This document shows, in pieces, positions 8,634-16,894 of a stretch of 64,000 nucleotides of DNA. Every line of letters begins with the position of its first letter. The first letter of the stretch is position 1. The notes below the pieces were generated by a model. That model saw nothing but the letters and a program-made list of their open reading frames with translations. It was not told where the DNA came from and ran no database searches. This stretch comes from JAFGKK01 sp964521085 (GTDB lineage Bacteria > Chloroflexota > Anaerolineae > Anaerolineales > RBG-16-64-43): NCBI GenBank assembly GCA_964521085.1, contig CAZFPL010000005.1, positions 45,463 to 109,462 on the forward strand. The letters are read 5' to 3'. The position numbers and the translations under genes are program-made.

Positions 8634-9272
8634 TTATTGCCCGGATTTCCGTTCGATCCGGAATCCGCAAACGCAGCGGATGGATCCGTCGTCGTCCAAA
8701 GGCAGATCACCCAGATGCTTTCCGCACTTTGGACAGCGCGCGGAAGAACCCCTCCATAATCTCTGGAGGACGGTCTGCTGGTAGGTCACTGATTTATCTT
8801 CGTTTCGTTTTCTAAACCATTTCCAGATTTCGTTCACAGCCTGCGGAACAAGCACGGTTGCAAGAAGGATTCCGATGATGGTCGCCGCCGCCGGGACACT
8901 CCCGATCCAGGCGCTCAAACCGTAATTCGCCAGGCCTACGGCGGTGAACAATAACCCGATGCCCAGGATTTTTACCGTATTGACCAGGAACCGCCCGAGG
9001 ATCTGCGGCGGACTCCAATATGCGTCAGACATCCGTCCCAGGTCCTTCTTCATCTCCTCCAGGGAAATTTCGTTATCCGAGACCCGTCTCGCCTGAGCGG
9101 AGATATGGTAGAACTTGCCATACACCGGAGTCACCCGGAATCGGTTTAGATCCTCCCAGGCGTTGCATTCGTTGAACACCCACGCGGAAGGTTTCTGCTC
9201 CTTGCGCTGAATGTCCAACAAGCTGCCGACCTCCATCATCACCTCATCGGGTGAGAATGGGAGAAATAGCAT
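8634..9272 (-). CDS. membrane protein with C-terminal zinc ribbon
   Basis: 212 residues, not recognised as a named family. The soluble N-terminal half (to about residue 90) includes VTPVYGKFYHISAQARRVSDN. Two membrane segments follow near 95-115 and 123-148 (ILGIGLLFTAVGLANYGL and VPAAATIIGILLATVLVP). The C-terminal tail carries a four-Cys zinc ribbon, CPKCGKHLGD and CVCGFR. The tail would be cytosolic if both segments form a hairpin. AAGGG precedes the ATG at 9272 and a good terminator follows the gene. It appears monocistronic. Function unknown. Confidence 0.75.
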   Translation of the reverse strand: MLFLPFSPDEVMMEVGSLLDIQRKEQKPSAWVFNECNAWEDLNRFRVTPVYGKFYHISAQARRVSDNEISLEEMKKDLGRMSDAYWSPPQILGRFLVNTVKILGIGLLFTAVGLANYGLSAWIGSVPAAATIIGILLATVLVPQAVNEIWKWFRKRNEDKSVTYQQTVLQRLWRGSSARCPKCGKHLGDLPLDDDGSIRCVCGFRIERKSGQ

Positions 9273-9525
9273 AATCAGACCCTTCCTTTTACCATACCGT
9301 TCCTTGAGCCAGACGGCAAAGACTCGCGCAAAAAGCGAAGGTCACCAGACGGAGAGCGATGCGCGCATATTCCTTTCTCGAGAGGGAGGAGCGGTTTCAT
9401 CGCCATACGCCCCTGAGAGAACAATATCTTTATACGCGATTCGTCCGTAGGTTTTCAACCCCGTTTCAGCTGATGTTTACCTGCCGATGGAAAATGACCG
9501 GGGAAAACAGAGATTTTCAGGATCT

Positions 9526-10008
9526 TCAGGGTGTTTTTTTTACGGAGTTTTTATCACCGGCCGCGCTGGAAAAGAGGGAAAGGAATTTTCCGTACCCCGC
9601 CGATTCCATTTCCTCCACAGGGATGAAACGCAACGCGGCGGAATTGATGCAGTATCGTTTCCCGGTGGGTTGCGGGCCATCGTCGAACACGTGCCCCAAG
9701 TGCGAATCCGCCTTCCCCGAACGAACCTCGGTGCGCTCCCGGGTCAGCGTGCGGTCGATTTTAAAAACGAGTTTCGCATCGCCCATCGGTCGCAGAAAGC
9801 TCGGCCAACCGGTCCCGGAATCGAATTTATCCAGGGAGCAAAAAAGCGGCTCGCCCGAAACCACATCCACGTAGATTCCGGGACGCTTGTTATTCCAGAA
9901 AGCATTTTGAAAGGGGGCCTCGGTGTCGGAACATTGGGTCACCTGGTACTGATCCGGGGTCAGATGACGCCGCAATTCATCATCCGGGGGTTTGGAGTAT
10001 TCACTCAT
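9526..10008 (-). CDS. msrB: peptide-methionine (R)-S-oxide reductase
   Basis: 160 residues. MsrB reduces the R epimer of methionine sulfoxide in proteins. The family signatures are present: SGEPLFCSLDKFDSGTGWPSF, HLGHVFDDGP and the catalytic-cysteine motif RYCINSAALRF. The zinc-binding CxxC pairs of many MsrBs are absent, as in the zinc-free subgroup. The ATG at 10008 follows GGGAGG and is preferred to an upstream in-frame ATG at 10056. The 9273-9525 stretch beyond its 3' end holds no gene I can support. Confidence 0.93.
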   Translation of the reverse strand: MSEYSKPPDDELRRHLTPDQYQVTQCSDTEAPFQNAFWNNKRPGIYVDVVSGEPLFCSLDKFDSGTGWPSFLRPMGDAKLVFKIDRTLTRERTEVRSGKADSHLGHVFDDGPQPTGKRYCINSAALRFIPVEEMESAGYGKFLSLFSSAAGDKNSVKKTP

Positions 10009-10073
10009 GCCGGCCTCCCGTGGGAATGGATCCACACTCAGAGTGCAGGGATCCACGTCGTGTATGTGGGAAT

Positions 10074-10079
10074 ATTATA
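10074..10079 (-). promoter_or_regulatory. TATAAT -10 box of msrB
   Basis: A perfect TATAAT on the minus strand, 65 bases before the msrB start. Confidence 0.5.
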
Positions 10080-10118
10080 CCCATCCCCGGTGGAAGAACA
10101 GAGAAGCGGATGGGAGGA

Positions 10119-10937
10119 TCAACGTCGATTCCGCTCCAGCCACCACTCACCGGCCTGTTGCACCGCCAAAACAGTGAGCGCAAGCGCCAAGCCGGGCGCC
10201 GCCGCCTGCCAGGGAGCCTGTCCGAAAACCAACCGCGCCTCCGCAAGCATCCGCCCCCATTCGGAGGTCGATGGGGCGCCGCCGAATCCGAGGAATGTCA
10301 ACGATGCAACGTTTACCATCGCCCAGCCGAAGTGCAGTGCGCCGTAGGCGGCAAGCGGTCCGGAAATATTCGGCAGAAGGTGGCGGACCACCTGGCGGAC
10401 TTTCCCCGCGCCGAGAGTGCGCGCCGCGAGAAGGAATTCGCGGTTTCGAATCTGCGCCGCTTCCGCCCGAAGCAGGCGGGCGAAGGTGGCCGCGCTGCTT
10501 ACCCCGACAGCGAGGATCACCGCCGCATCCCCCGGACCGAGCGCCGCCAGAATTACCAATCCCAGGACCAGCGCGGGAATGGAAAGCGCCATGTCCATCA
10601 ACCGTCCCAGGATCCGGTCGACCCAGCCGCCGGTGAACCCGGCTGCAATCCCCCACGCACCGCCCAAGATGATCGAGATAAGAGCCGAACCCGAAGCAAC
10701 GAGAAATGTGTGCGCTCCACCGGCCAACAACCGCCAGCCGAGATCGCGGCCGAGGAGATCCGTCCCCAGCCAATGATTCCAACCGGGAAACTGCAACGGG
10801 TCACTCACCGCCGGAGCGGGAAGCAATCCGGCAAGGATTCCGCCCGCGGGAAGCAATATCAACCAGGCCAACGCCGCCCACGGACGCGATCCGGTGACAG
10901 GGGAGGCACCTCTTGTCCACACTTCCGTCCGGTTCAT
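10119..10937 (-). CDS. ABC transporter permease, DppC/OppC type
   Basis: 272 residues with about six membrane helices. The N-terminal segment is followed by a short outside part with LGTDLLGRDLGWRLLAGG, a hallmark of DppC-type permeases, and the cytoplasmic coupling helix EFLLAARTLGAGKVRQVVRH matches the EAA motif. The ATG at 10937 overlaps the stop of the upstream permease gene in an ATGA. No ATP-binding or substrate-binding gene accompanies the pair here, so its partners must lie elsewhere. Substrates of this class include peptides, nickel and oligosaccharides; which one is not evident. Confidence 0.85.
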   Translation of the reverse strand: MNRTEVWTRGASPVTGSRPWAALAWLILLPAGGILAGLLPAPAVSDPLQFPGWNHWLGTDLLGRDLGWRLLAGGAHTFLVASGSALISIILGGAWGIAAGFTGGWVDRILGRLMDMALSIPALVLGLVILAALGPGDAAVILAVGVSSAATFARLLRAEAAQIRNREFLLAARTLGAGKVRQVVRHLLPNISGPLAAYGALHFGWAMVNVASLTFLGFGGAPSTSEWGRMLAEARLVFGQAPWQAAAPGLALALTVLAVQQAGEWWLERNRR

Positions 10938-11869
10938 GAAACCTCCCGCGCCCGCGGATCGAGCATGGCGGCTGAAAAATCCGCGGCCATCCCAAACAGG
11001 GTGTACCCCAATGCGGCAAGACCCAACAGCGCCTGAACAACCGGATAATCTCCCCGCAGAACGGCGTCCACAAGCATGCGCCCCAGCCCGGGCCGGGCGA
11101 ACACCACCTCGGTGATCATCGTCCCGCCGAGGAGAAACGCCGCTTCCATTCCCGCCAGGGCGAGGACCGGGGCGATCGCGGCGCGCAGCAAACTCCAATC
11201 AGCCCGCACGCCGTTCGGAAAACCGTGCGCGCGCATCGCGAGATGGAAGGGCTCGCCGCGGGTCTGGCGAATGGAGGTTTCGGCCGCGCGCCCAATCGCG
11301 CATCCGACGGTCAGCGCAAGCGCACCCGCCGGCAGCAGAAGACGCAGGATTTCTCGAAATGGATCCATAAGGACCACGGTGAAAAGCGGAATCGACGCCC
11401 AGAGGACGATCAATCCCGACCACGCCACGGGAGTGGCCGCGCCCACCGCAAGCAGGCCCGAGACGATCCGTGCGATCCCCCGGGACGTTCCCGCGCCCGA
11501 GTCACGACGCGAGGCGACGGCGCCCAGCCCGATGCCGAAGACAACCGACATCAGCCAGGCCAGGACCGCGAGCGGCACCGTGTAGGCGGCGGCTTCTCCG
11601 ATCATCCCGGCGACCTCCTGCCCGCTGAAGATCGACCGGCCGAGATCGCCGCGCAGCACATGTCCGAAGTACTCCGCGTATTGTTCCAGAAGCGGCCGGT
11701 CCAACCCCAGCGCGTGACGCATCTCCACGGTTTGTTCCTGCGTCGCCAGGCCCTGCGCCGCAAGCGACGCAAGCGGATCCACCCGGCCCAGCCGCAATGC
11801 GAAGAAGGCGACCGTGGCTACGGTCCAGACGACAACCAGGCTTTCCAGCGCGCGGCGGAAGAGAAGCAT
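10934..11869 (-). CDS. ABC transporter permease, DppB/OppB type
   Basis: About 311 residues from the ATG at 11869 (an upstream ATG at 11911 would add a charged leader). The N-terminal helix VVVWTVATVAFFALRLGRVDP, the periplasmic segment ALGLDRPLLEQYAEYFGHVLRGDLGRS (landmark: ALGLDRPL to GDLGRS) and the C-terminal FARPGLGRMLVDAVLRGDYP are standard for the DppB family. It forms a heterodimer with the downstream permease, whose start overlaps its stop by four bases. The pair is orphaned from ATPase genes. Confidence 0.85.
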   Translation of the reverse strand: MLLFRRALESLVVVWTVATVAFFALRLGRVDPLASLAAQGLATQEQTVEMRHALGLDRPLLEQYAEYFGHVLRGDLGRSIFSGQEVAGMIGEAAAYTVPLAVLAWLMSVVFGIGLGAVASRRDSGAGTSRGIARIVSGLLAVGAATPVAWSGLIVLWASIPLFTVVLMDPFREILRLLLPAGALALTVGCAIGRAAETSIRQTRGEPFHLAMRAHGFPNGVRADWSLLRAAIAPVLALAGMEAAFLLGGTMITEVVFARPGLGRMLVDAVLRGDYPVVQALLGLAALGYTLFGMAADFSAAMLDPRAREVS

Positions 11870-11954
11870 GCAGTGAATTGTACCCAACCTTTTTTCCCGT
11901 GTCCTTCCCATCGTCCCGCCATTCAGCGCGGTCTTTGAGGAACCGGCGCGGGGA

Positions 11955-11960
11955 TATAAT
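11955..11960 (+). promoter_or_regulatory. TATAAT -10 box of the FHA-SEDS operon
   Basis: A perfect TATAAT 24 bases before the first start codon of the three-gene operon. GGGAGAG at 11974-11980 is its ribosome-binding site. Confidence 0.55.
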
Positions 11961-11983
11961 ACCCCCTGTCTCCGGGAGAGATC

Positions 11984-12784
11984 ATGGCCGACCCGCTGCG
12001 CAAAATCGAAATCCAGCTTGAGAATCTCTTCGAAAAGAGGACCGGCGTCCTATCCGCGCACATCGTGCATGCCGGGAAGATCCTCGCGCGCATGATCGAA
12101 GCGCTCGAGGAGCGCTCCGAACAGGGGCCGGGCGGGCGCTGGATCGCGCCGAATGTGTATCACCTGAAACTTGGAAAGCGTCTCTGGCAGACCGCCTCCG
12201 CCGTTCCGGACCTGAAGGCCCTTCTGGCGAGCAAACTGGAAGAGCACGTTGCGCAAAGCGAGATGATTCTCCTCAATCCGATTCAAATAGAATTCGCCGC
12301 CGATTCCTCCCTGCGCGACGAAAGCATCCGCGTCCGCGCGGAGATATTCCGGTCCGGAGAGGAGCATACCGACGCATTCCCTTCCACGTCGGCCGGCTCG
12401 ATCGCGCTTCCGCGCGGCGCCTTCCTGATCATCAACGGCCGCCGGCATTACCCGCTTAACCGGCCGGTCATCAACATCGGCCGCCAGCTCGACAACCATC
12501 TGGTGCTCGATGATGCGCTGGTCAGCCGCCGCCATGCGCAAATGCGGGCCCGCGACGGGCAGTTCCTGCTCACCGATTTGGGATCCAAGCACGGCCTGCG
12601 GGTGAACAACACCACCGTTCGTGAATGGGTGCTGCAACCCGGCGATGTATTCCGCCTGGGCAACACCGAATTGATCTACGGCGACGATCGCGAAGAAAGC
12701 ATCACGCAACCGATCCGGCCGGAACCCCGCCTCCCCGATTCGCCCGCCGATTCCCCCAACCTTCCGGAGAAAACCGCGGAATGA
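11984..12784 (+). CDS. DUF3662 and FHA domain protein (FhaA-like)
   Basis: 266 residues. The N-terminal DUF3662 domain (about 1-110) starts with the typical LRKIEIQLENLFEKRTG, as in actinobacterial FhaA. The C-terminal FHA domain (about 155-230) has NIGRQLDNHLVLDDALVSRRHA and LGSKHGLRVN, including the Arg, Ser and Asn that read phosphothreonine. In mycobacteria FhaA connects Ser/Thr kinase signalling to cell-wall synthesis. Here it is first in an operon with another FHA protein and a SEDS-PBP fusion, matching the order fhaA-fhaB-rodA-pbpA in Actinobacteria, but no kinase or phosphatase gene is in the cluster. The C-terminal tail after about 235 is Pro-rich and disordered. Confidence 0.88.
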   Translation: MADPLRKIEIQLENLFEKRTGVLSAHIVHAGKILARMIEALEERSEQGPGGRWIAPNVYHLKLGKRLWQTASAVPDLKALLASKLEEHVAQSEMILLNPIQIEFAADSSLRDESIRVRAEIFRSGEEHTDAFPSTSAGSIALPRGAFLIINGRRHYPLNRPVINIGRQLDNHLVLDDALVSRRHAQMRARDGQFLLTDLGSKHGLRVNNTTVREWVLQPGDVFRLGNTELIYGDDREESITQPIRPEPRLPDSPADSPNLPEKTAE

Positions 12785-13275
12785 GCATCTCGATCCTGAT
12801 GCTGATCGCCCGCATTGCGCTGGCCGTCTCCCTGTATGCGTTCCTCGCGCTGGTCCTGGTTACCCTGTGGCGCGATGTACGCGCGGCAGGCCAACGGCGG
12901 CCGGCGGGCTTTTCGCTGTTGAGTCTTCACCGCCTGCGGGAGGACGGCACCCTGGAACGCGCGTATCCGCTGCAAAAAGAATCCTGTTTTATCGGCCGCT
13001 CCGCGAGCGTCGAGGTTTCGCTCGCCGATGAAACGGTTTCCGTCGTCCATGCGCGTTTGTGGAAGGAGAACGGCCGCTGGTGGCTGGAAGATCTGGATTC
13101 CCGCAACGGGACCCTGCTCAACCAGATTCCTCTCGTTAAGAAGTCGGTCCTGTGCGTGGGCGACCGGATCCGCATCGGGCGAATTCTGCTGGAATTCCGC
13201 ACGGAAGAATCACCCGCGTCCTCGGCATCCCCTTCGGATGCCAGTTCTTCATTCACCAAGGAATCCCCCGTATGA
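12781..13275 (+). CDS. membrane-anchored FHA domain protein (FhaB-like)
   Basis: 164 residues. An N-terminal membrane helix (about 3-28, LMLIARIALAVSLYAFLALV) is followed by a cytoplasmic FHA domain with CFIGRSASVEVSLADETVS, VHARLW and LEDLDSRNGTLLN. This is the architecture of FhaB/FipA. The phosphothreonine-reading Arg, Ser and Asn positions are kept. It overlaps its neighbours on both sides by ATGA, so all three genes are translationally coupled and likely act as one complex at the membrane. A Ser-rich tail follows the domain. Confidence 0.88.
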   Translation: MSISILMLIARIALAVSLYAFLALVLVTLWRDVRAAGQRRPAGFSLLSLHRLREDGTLERAYPLQKESCFIGRSASVEVSLADETVSVVHARLWKENGRWWLEDLDSRNGTLLNQIPLVKKSVLCVGDRIRIGRILLEFRTEESPASSASPSDASSSFTKESPV

Positions 13276-15791
13276 CCCGTGCTTCCCGCTTGGAAGCCGC
13301 GCTGCTTGGGGTGGGTTTTTTATTCCAGGTATTCGGCGCAGCGGCCCTTCTGCTCTCCCCCTCGGTGCAGGCAGGCGAGTGGATTCCTCCTTCGTCCTAT
13401 TGGACCGTTCTCATTCCGCTGATGGTTTGGAGTGTGCTGGCCGGATTGCTTCACCGCCAACTCAATCGGATCCTCCCCAACCGCGACCCGCTGCTTCTGC
13501 CGGCGGCGATGTTCCTTTGCGGGTGGGGACTGCAGATCCTGACCCGCCTTTCTCCGGACACGGCGCTGCGCCAGACGGTATGGCTGGCGATCGTCGGCAC
13601 CGCTCTGCTTGCGTTCCTGCGATTGCCCCGCGACCTGGGATGGCTCCGCCAATACCGCTACCTCTGGCTGGGGGCGGCGCTGCTCGCGCTGGCCGCCACA
13701 CTGTTTGTCGGCATCGGCGCCGCGCCGGACTCCCCGCGGCTGTGGCTCGGATTGGATGGAATCTATTTTCAACCTTCGGAATTCCTGCGATGGATCTTCC
13801 CGGTATTCGCCGCCTTCACGCTGGCGCCGCGCAAGTCCGCCGCCGAGCCGCCCCGCTGGAAGGATTCCATCCCGGTGCTGATTTTCGGCGCGGCGGCCGT
13901 CGTGCTTCACATTCTGCAGCAGGATCTCGGCGCGGCGATGCTCCTCATCGGGGCGGTCGTGCTGATCCTGTATCTTTCCTACCGGAAGATAATTATTCTC
14001 CTGCTTGGCATGGCAGCGGTTTTCTGTTTTCTGGGATTCGGCTATGCCGTCGACGAGACGATTCGAGTCCGCACGGCGACCTGGTGGAATCCCTGGCTGG
14101 ATCCGAGTAATACATCCTTCCAAGTGGTGCAATCGTTGATCGCCGTCGCGGCCGGCGGCCTGATCGGGCGCGGGCCCGGTCTCGGAGCGCCGGCTCTGGT
14201 GCCGGTGGCATATTCGGATTTTATTTTTTCCGCGCTCTGCGAGGAGTATGGAGTGGTCGGCGCCGTGGGTTGTCTGATCCTCTTTGCCGTCCTTGTGGTG
14301 CGCGGATTGCGGATTGCGGTCCGGTCTGCGGATCCCGCCTTCCGTCTTATCGCTTCGTGCCTCAGCGCTTTATTGGGAATGCAATCCATCCTCATCATCG
14401 CGGGAGGATTGCGATTGCTCCCGCTGACCGGGGTCACGTTGCCGTGGATGAGCTACGGCGGCTCGTCGCTGCTTTCGAGTACGATCATGCTCGGCCTTTT
14501 GCTGGTACTTTCCGACAAGGCGCCGGCGGAGATCCTCCCGACCCGGCCGGACCGGCCGATCCAGGTTCTGGCGGCAGCCTGCCTGTGTGCGTTCGCCGCG
14601 GCGGGGGTAAGTCTGGGGTGGTGGGGAATCTACCGCGCACCTGGGCTGCGAATCCGAACCGACAACTACCGCAGAGTCCTGCACGACCGCCAGGCTCGGC
14701 GCGGAGACCTTTATGACCGCAACGGGCAACCGCTGGCTGTGACGACCGGCGAACCGGGGGCTTACACACGCGAGTACCCCGATCCCGCCTCCGCGCCCGT
14801 AGTCGGTTACACCACGGCCTTTTACGGCCAGGGCGGGATGGAAGCCGCCCTCGATCCGTGGCTACGGGGCGAAGCCGGTCGGAACGCATTTGAACTTTGG
14901 TGGTCGGAGACTGTGCTGGGGATCCCTCTGGAAGGAACGGATGCCTGGCTGGCGATCGACCGTTCCGTGCAGGACCGGGGAAGCATCTGGTTGAACGGGC
15001 TATCCGGCGCGGTCGTGGTCTTGCGCGCCGGAAGCGGGGAAATCCTCGCCCTGATTTCCCAACCGACGTTCGACCCGGCGGTTCTCGGGCTTGAGTATGA
15101 AACCCTGGCCCGCGATCCCGCCTCCCCCCTGCTCAACCGCGCCACCCAGGGGCTGTATGCGCCGGGCCGGATGCTGTTTCCATTTTTTGCGGCGGAAGCC
15201 CTCGACCAGAACCGGCTGGAGCATGACGCCGACTTGTGCGCGGCGCCGTTCCTGGAACTGATCCGGGAGCATCCGGAATTTCCGAATCAGGTTCTCTCCC
15301 GGTTCCGCTTCGATCAGGATCCGGCGATGGACCTCCCGACGGCCAACGTCCCATCGCTTTCTTTTCCCGTCGATGCGGATTCCATTCTCCTGGAATTCAA
15401 CGGACAAGGCCGGGTTCTTGTAAGCCCGATGCAGCTCGCGATGGCATTTTCGTCGATCGCCGCCGGCGGCATGGCGCCCGCCCCGCGGCTTGTCCTGCGG
15501 CTGGAAACTCCATCCGGGTGGATCACACCCGATACGGCAAGCCATCCGGTGGCTATGATTCCCGCCGGCACGGCCTCCCGCTTGCAGGAAATGCTGCATA
15601 GCGACGGAGAGTCGGCCGAGTGGTTTGGATGCGGCGGCGGCGAGGCGGCGGACAGCAGCATCGCCTGGTATGCGGGATTTCAAACCAAAGGAGAGGATCC
15701 GATCGTGGTGGTCGTCGCGCTCGAGGGAAATTCTTCGGATGCGGTCGAGATCGGCAGAAAGATCCTCGCCTACGCGGCCGCGAGAGAGTAA
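13272..15791 (+). CDS. SEDS glycosyltransferase fused to a degenerate penicillin-binding domain
   Basis: 839 residues. The N-terminal part to about residue 430 is a RodA/FtsW-type SEDS membrane protein with some ten or more helices; NPWLDP puts the catalytic Asp at about 277, followed by QSLIAVAAGGLIGRGPGLG. After a helix near 435-455 the rest resembles a class B PBP: RRGDLYDRNG, GAVVVLRAGSGEILALISQPT and NRATQGLYAPG. However, the SxxK that should follow is Arg-Met-Leu-Phe (633-636), and the KTG box is replaced near 783 by GCGGGEAADSS, so the transpeptidase half should be inactive and should not bind penicillin. It is coupled to two FHA proteins, resembling a fusion of actinobacterial rodA and pbpA. 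I infer an active polymerase with a pseudo-PBP acting as activator or scaffold. Confidence 0.88.
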   Translation: MTRASRLEAALLGVGFLFQVFGAAALLLSPSVQAGEWIPPSSYWTVLIPLMVWSVLAGLLHRQLNRILPNRDPLLLPAAMFLCGWGLQILTRLSPDTALRQTVWLAIVGTALLAFLRLPRDLGWLRQYRYLWLGAALLALAATLFVGIGAAPDSPRLWLGLDGIYFQPSEFLRWIFPVFAAFTLAPRKSAAEPPRWKDSIPVLIFGAAAVVLHILQQDLGAAMLLIGAVVLILYLSYRKIIILLLGMAAVFCFLGFGYAVDETIRVRTATWWNPWLDPSNTSFQVVQSLIAVAAGGLIGRGPGLGAPALVPVAYSDFIFSALCEEYGVVGAVGCLILFAVLVVRGLRIAVRSADPAFRLIASCLSALLGMQSILIIAGGLRLLPLTGVTLPWMSYGGSSLLSSTIMLGLLLVLSDKAPAEILPTRPDRPIQVLAAACLCAFAAAGVSLGWWGIYRAPGLRIRTDNYRRVLHDRQARRGDLYDRNGQPLAVTTGEPGAYTREYPDPASAPVVGYTTAFYGQGGMEAALDPWLRGEAGRNAFELWWSETVLGIPLEGTDAWLAIDRSVQDRGSIWLNGLSGAVVVLRAGSGEILALISQPTFDPAVLGLEYETLARDPASPLLNRATQGLYAPGRMLFPFFAAEALDQNRLEHDADLCAAPFLELIREHPEFPNQVLSRFRFDQDPAMDLPTANVPSLSFPVDADSILLEFNGQGRVLVSPMQLAMAFSSIAAGGMAPAPRLVLRLETPSGWITPDTASHPVAMIPAGTASRLQEMLHSDGESAEWFGCGGGEAADSSIAWYAGFQTKGEDPIVVVVALEGNSSDAVEIGRKILAYAAARE

Positions 15792-15912
15792 TCACCCCCC
15801 TGTCGTCCCCCCATTTGCCCGCATCGATTTTTCTCTTCACTTCTGCTTTTTTACGGGTCAAATGGGGGGACATGCACTCAGGAGGGAGGGGATGACGGCA
15901 GTCTGCATGATC

Positions 15913-16333
15913 GTCATGCCCGCGTGTTTGATGCGGGCATCCAGGGGTCGAAGTGAGGATTTTCTATAACGAGTGGCCTGGATTCCGGCTAAGAACACGC
16001 CGGAATGACAGCAGTCCAATAGATCGTCATGCCCGCGTGTTTGATGCGGGCATCCAGGGGTCGAAGTGAGGATTTTNNNNNNNNNNNNNNNNNNNNNNNN
16101 NNNNNNNNNNNNNNNNNNNNNNNNNNNNNNNNNNNNNNNNNNNNNNNNNNNNNNNNNNNNNNNNNNNNNNNNNNNNAGGATTTTCTATAACGAGTGGCCT
16201 GGATTCCGGCTAAGAACACGCCGGAATGACAAGACCTTCATGCCTGCGAGCTCGTAGCAGGCATACAGGAATCGTTTGAGGGTATCCCGTATCGTGCGAC
16301 CTGGATCCCCGATAAGACCTCTCGGGGATGACG
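15913..16333. repeat. tandem array of about three bipartite palindromic repeats
   Basis: Units of about 97 bases start at 15913, 16026 and about 16238. Each has a left hairpin (GTCATGCCCGCG..CGGGCATCCAGG) and a right hairpin (CTGGATTCCGGC..GCCGGAATGAC). The first two are near-identical with a period of 113 bases; the third is diverged. The second is broken by the run of Ns. Related single copies lie at 24321 and 34913. This array accounts for most of the gene-free stretch 15792-16371. Confidence 0.88.
16077..16176. other. assembly gap of exactly 100 N
   Basis: A run of 100 Ns inside the second repeat unit. The left flank ends in AGGATTTT and the right flank begins with the same eight bases. 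Joining them on this overlap recreates the intact sequence of the first unit, so the gap may be zero length or may hide further tandem copies. Confidence 0.97.
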
Positions 16334-16340
16334 GCAATCT

Positions 16341-16346
16341 TATAAT
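16341..16346 (+). promoter_or_regulatory. TATAAT -10 box before the GNAT gene
   Basis: A perfect TATAAT 26 bases before the ATG at 16372, just beyond the edge of the repeat array. Confidence 0.5.
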
Positions 16347-16371
16347 CTGGCATGAAGCAACGGATGACTAT

Positions 16372-16854
16372 ATGATCGAATACACTCTCCGACCCATCCG
16401 CCCCGAGGACAAACCATGGATCCGGCAACTCATGCGGGACCATTGGGCGGCTGAAATGGTTTTCGTTCACGGAATGCGTTTCGATCCTCACGAACTTCCG
16501 GGATTCATCGCCGAGATCGGTGCGGAAAAAGCCGGATTAATCACCTATTCCATCGCCGGCGGGAACTGCGAAATTGTGACTCTCGACAGCCTGGTTCCGG
16601 GCAAGGGGATCGGCCGGGCGATGATCGAAGCCGTCATGAACGCCGCCAAGGGTTCGCGCTGCCGGCGGCTGTTTGTGGTGACGACCAACGACAACCTGCA
16701 CGCGCTGCGCTTTTACCAGCGGAAGGGATTCACCCTCGCCGCCCTGCGCCCCAACGCGATGGAGGAGACGCGGAAACACAAGCCCATCCCTCTGATCGGC
16801 GAGAACGGGATTCCCATCCGGGACGAGATCGAGTTGGAAATGATGCTGGATTAA
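16372..16854 (+). CDS. GNAT family N-acetyltransferase
   Basis: 160 residues. The acetyl-CoA-binding motif A is VPGKGIGRAMIEAVMNAA (about 75-92), followed by LFVVTTNDNLHALRFYQRKGF, the typical beta4-alpha4-beta5 pattern of GNAT enzymes. They transfer an acetyl group from acetyl-CoA to an amine; the acceptor is unknown. The frame stays open upstream into the repeat array, but the ATG at 16372, correctly placed after the TATAAT, is the better start. It converges with the alpha-2-macroglobulin gene. Confidence 0.87.
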   Translation: MIEYTLRPIRPEDKPWIRQLMRDHWAAEMVFVHGMRFDPHELPGFIAEIGAEKAGLITYSIAGGNCEIVTLDSLVPGKGIGRAMIEAVMNAAKGSRCRRLFVVTTNDNLHALRFYQRKGFTLAALRPNAMEETRKHKPIPLIGENGIPIRDEIELEMMLD

Positions 16855-16894
16855 CCGGCCGCTTTTCAATGCATCGAAGGGCGCCGGAATTGCG

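Noticed and set aside
15989..16257. Frames containing a run of X across the N gap
   Set aside because: They consist of palindromic repeat and unknown bases, not genes.
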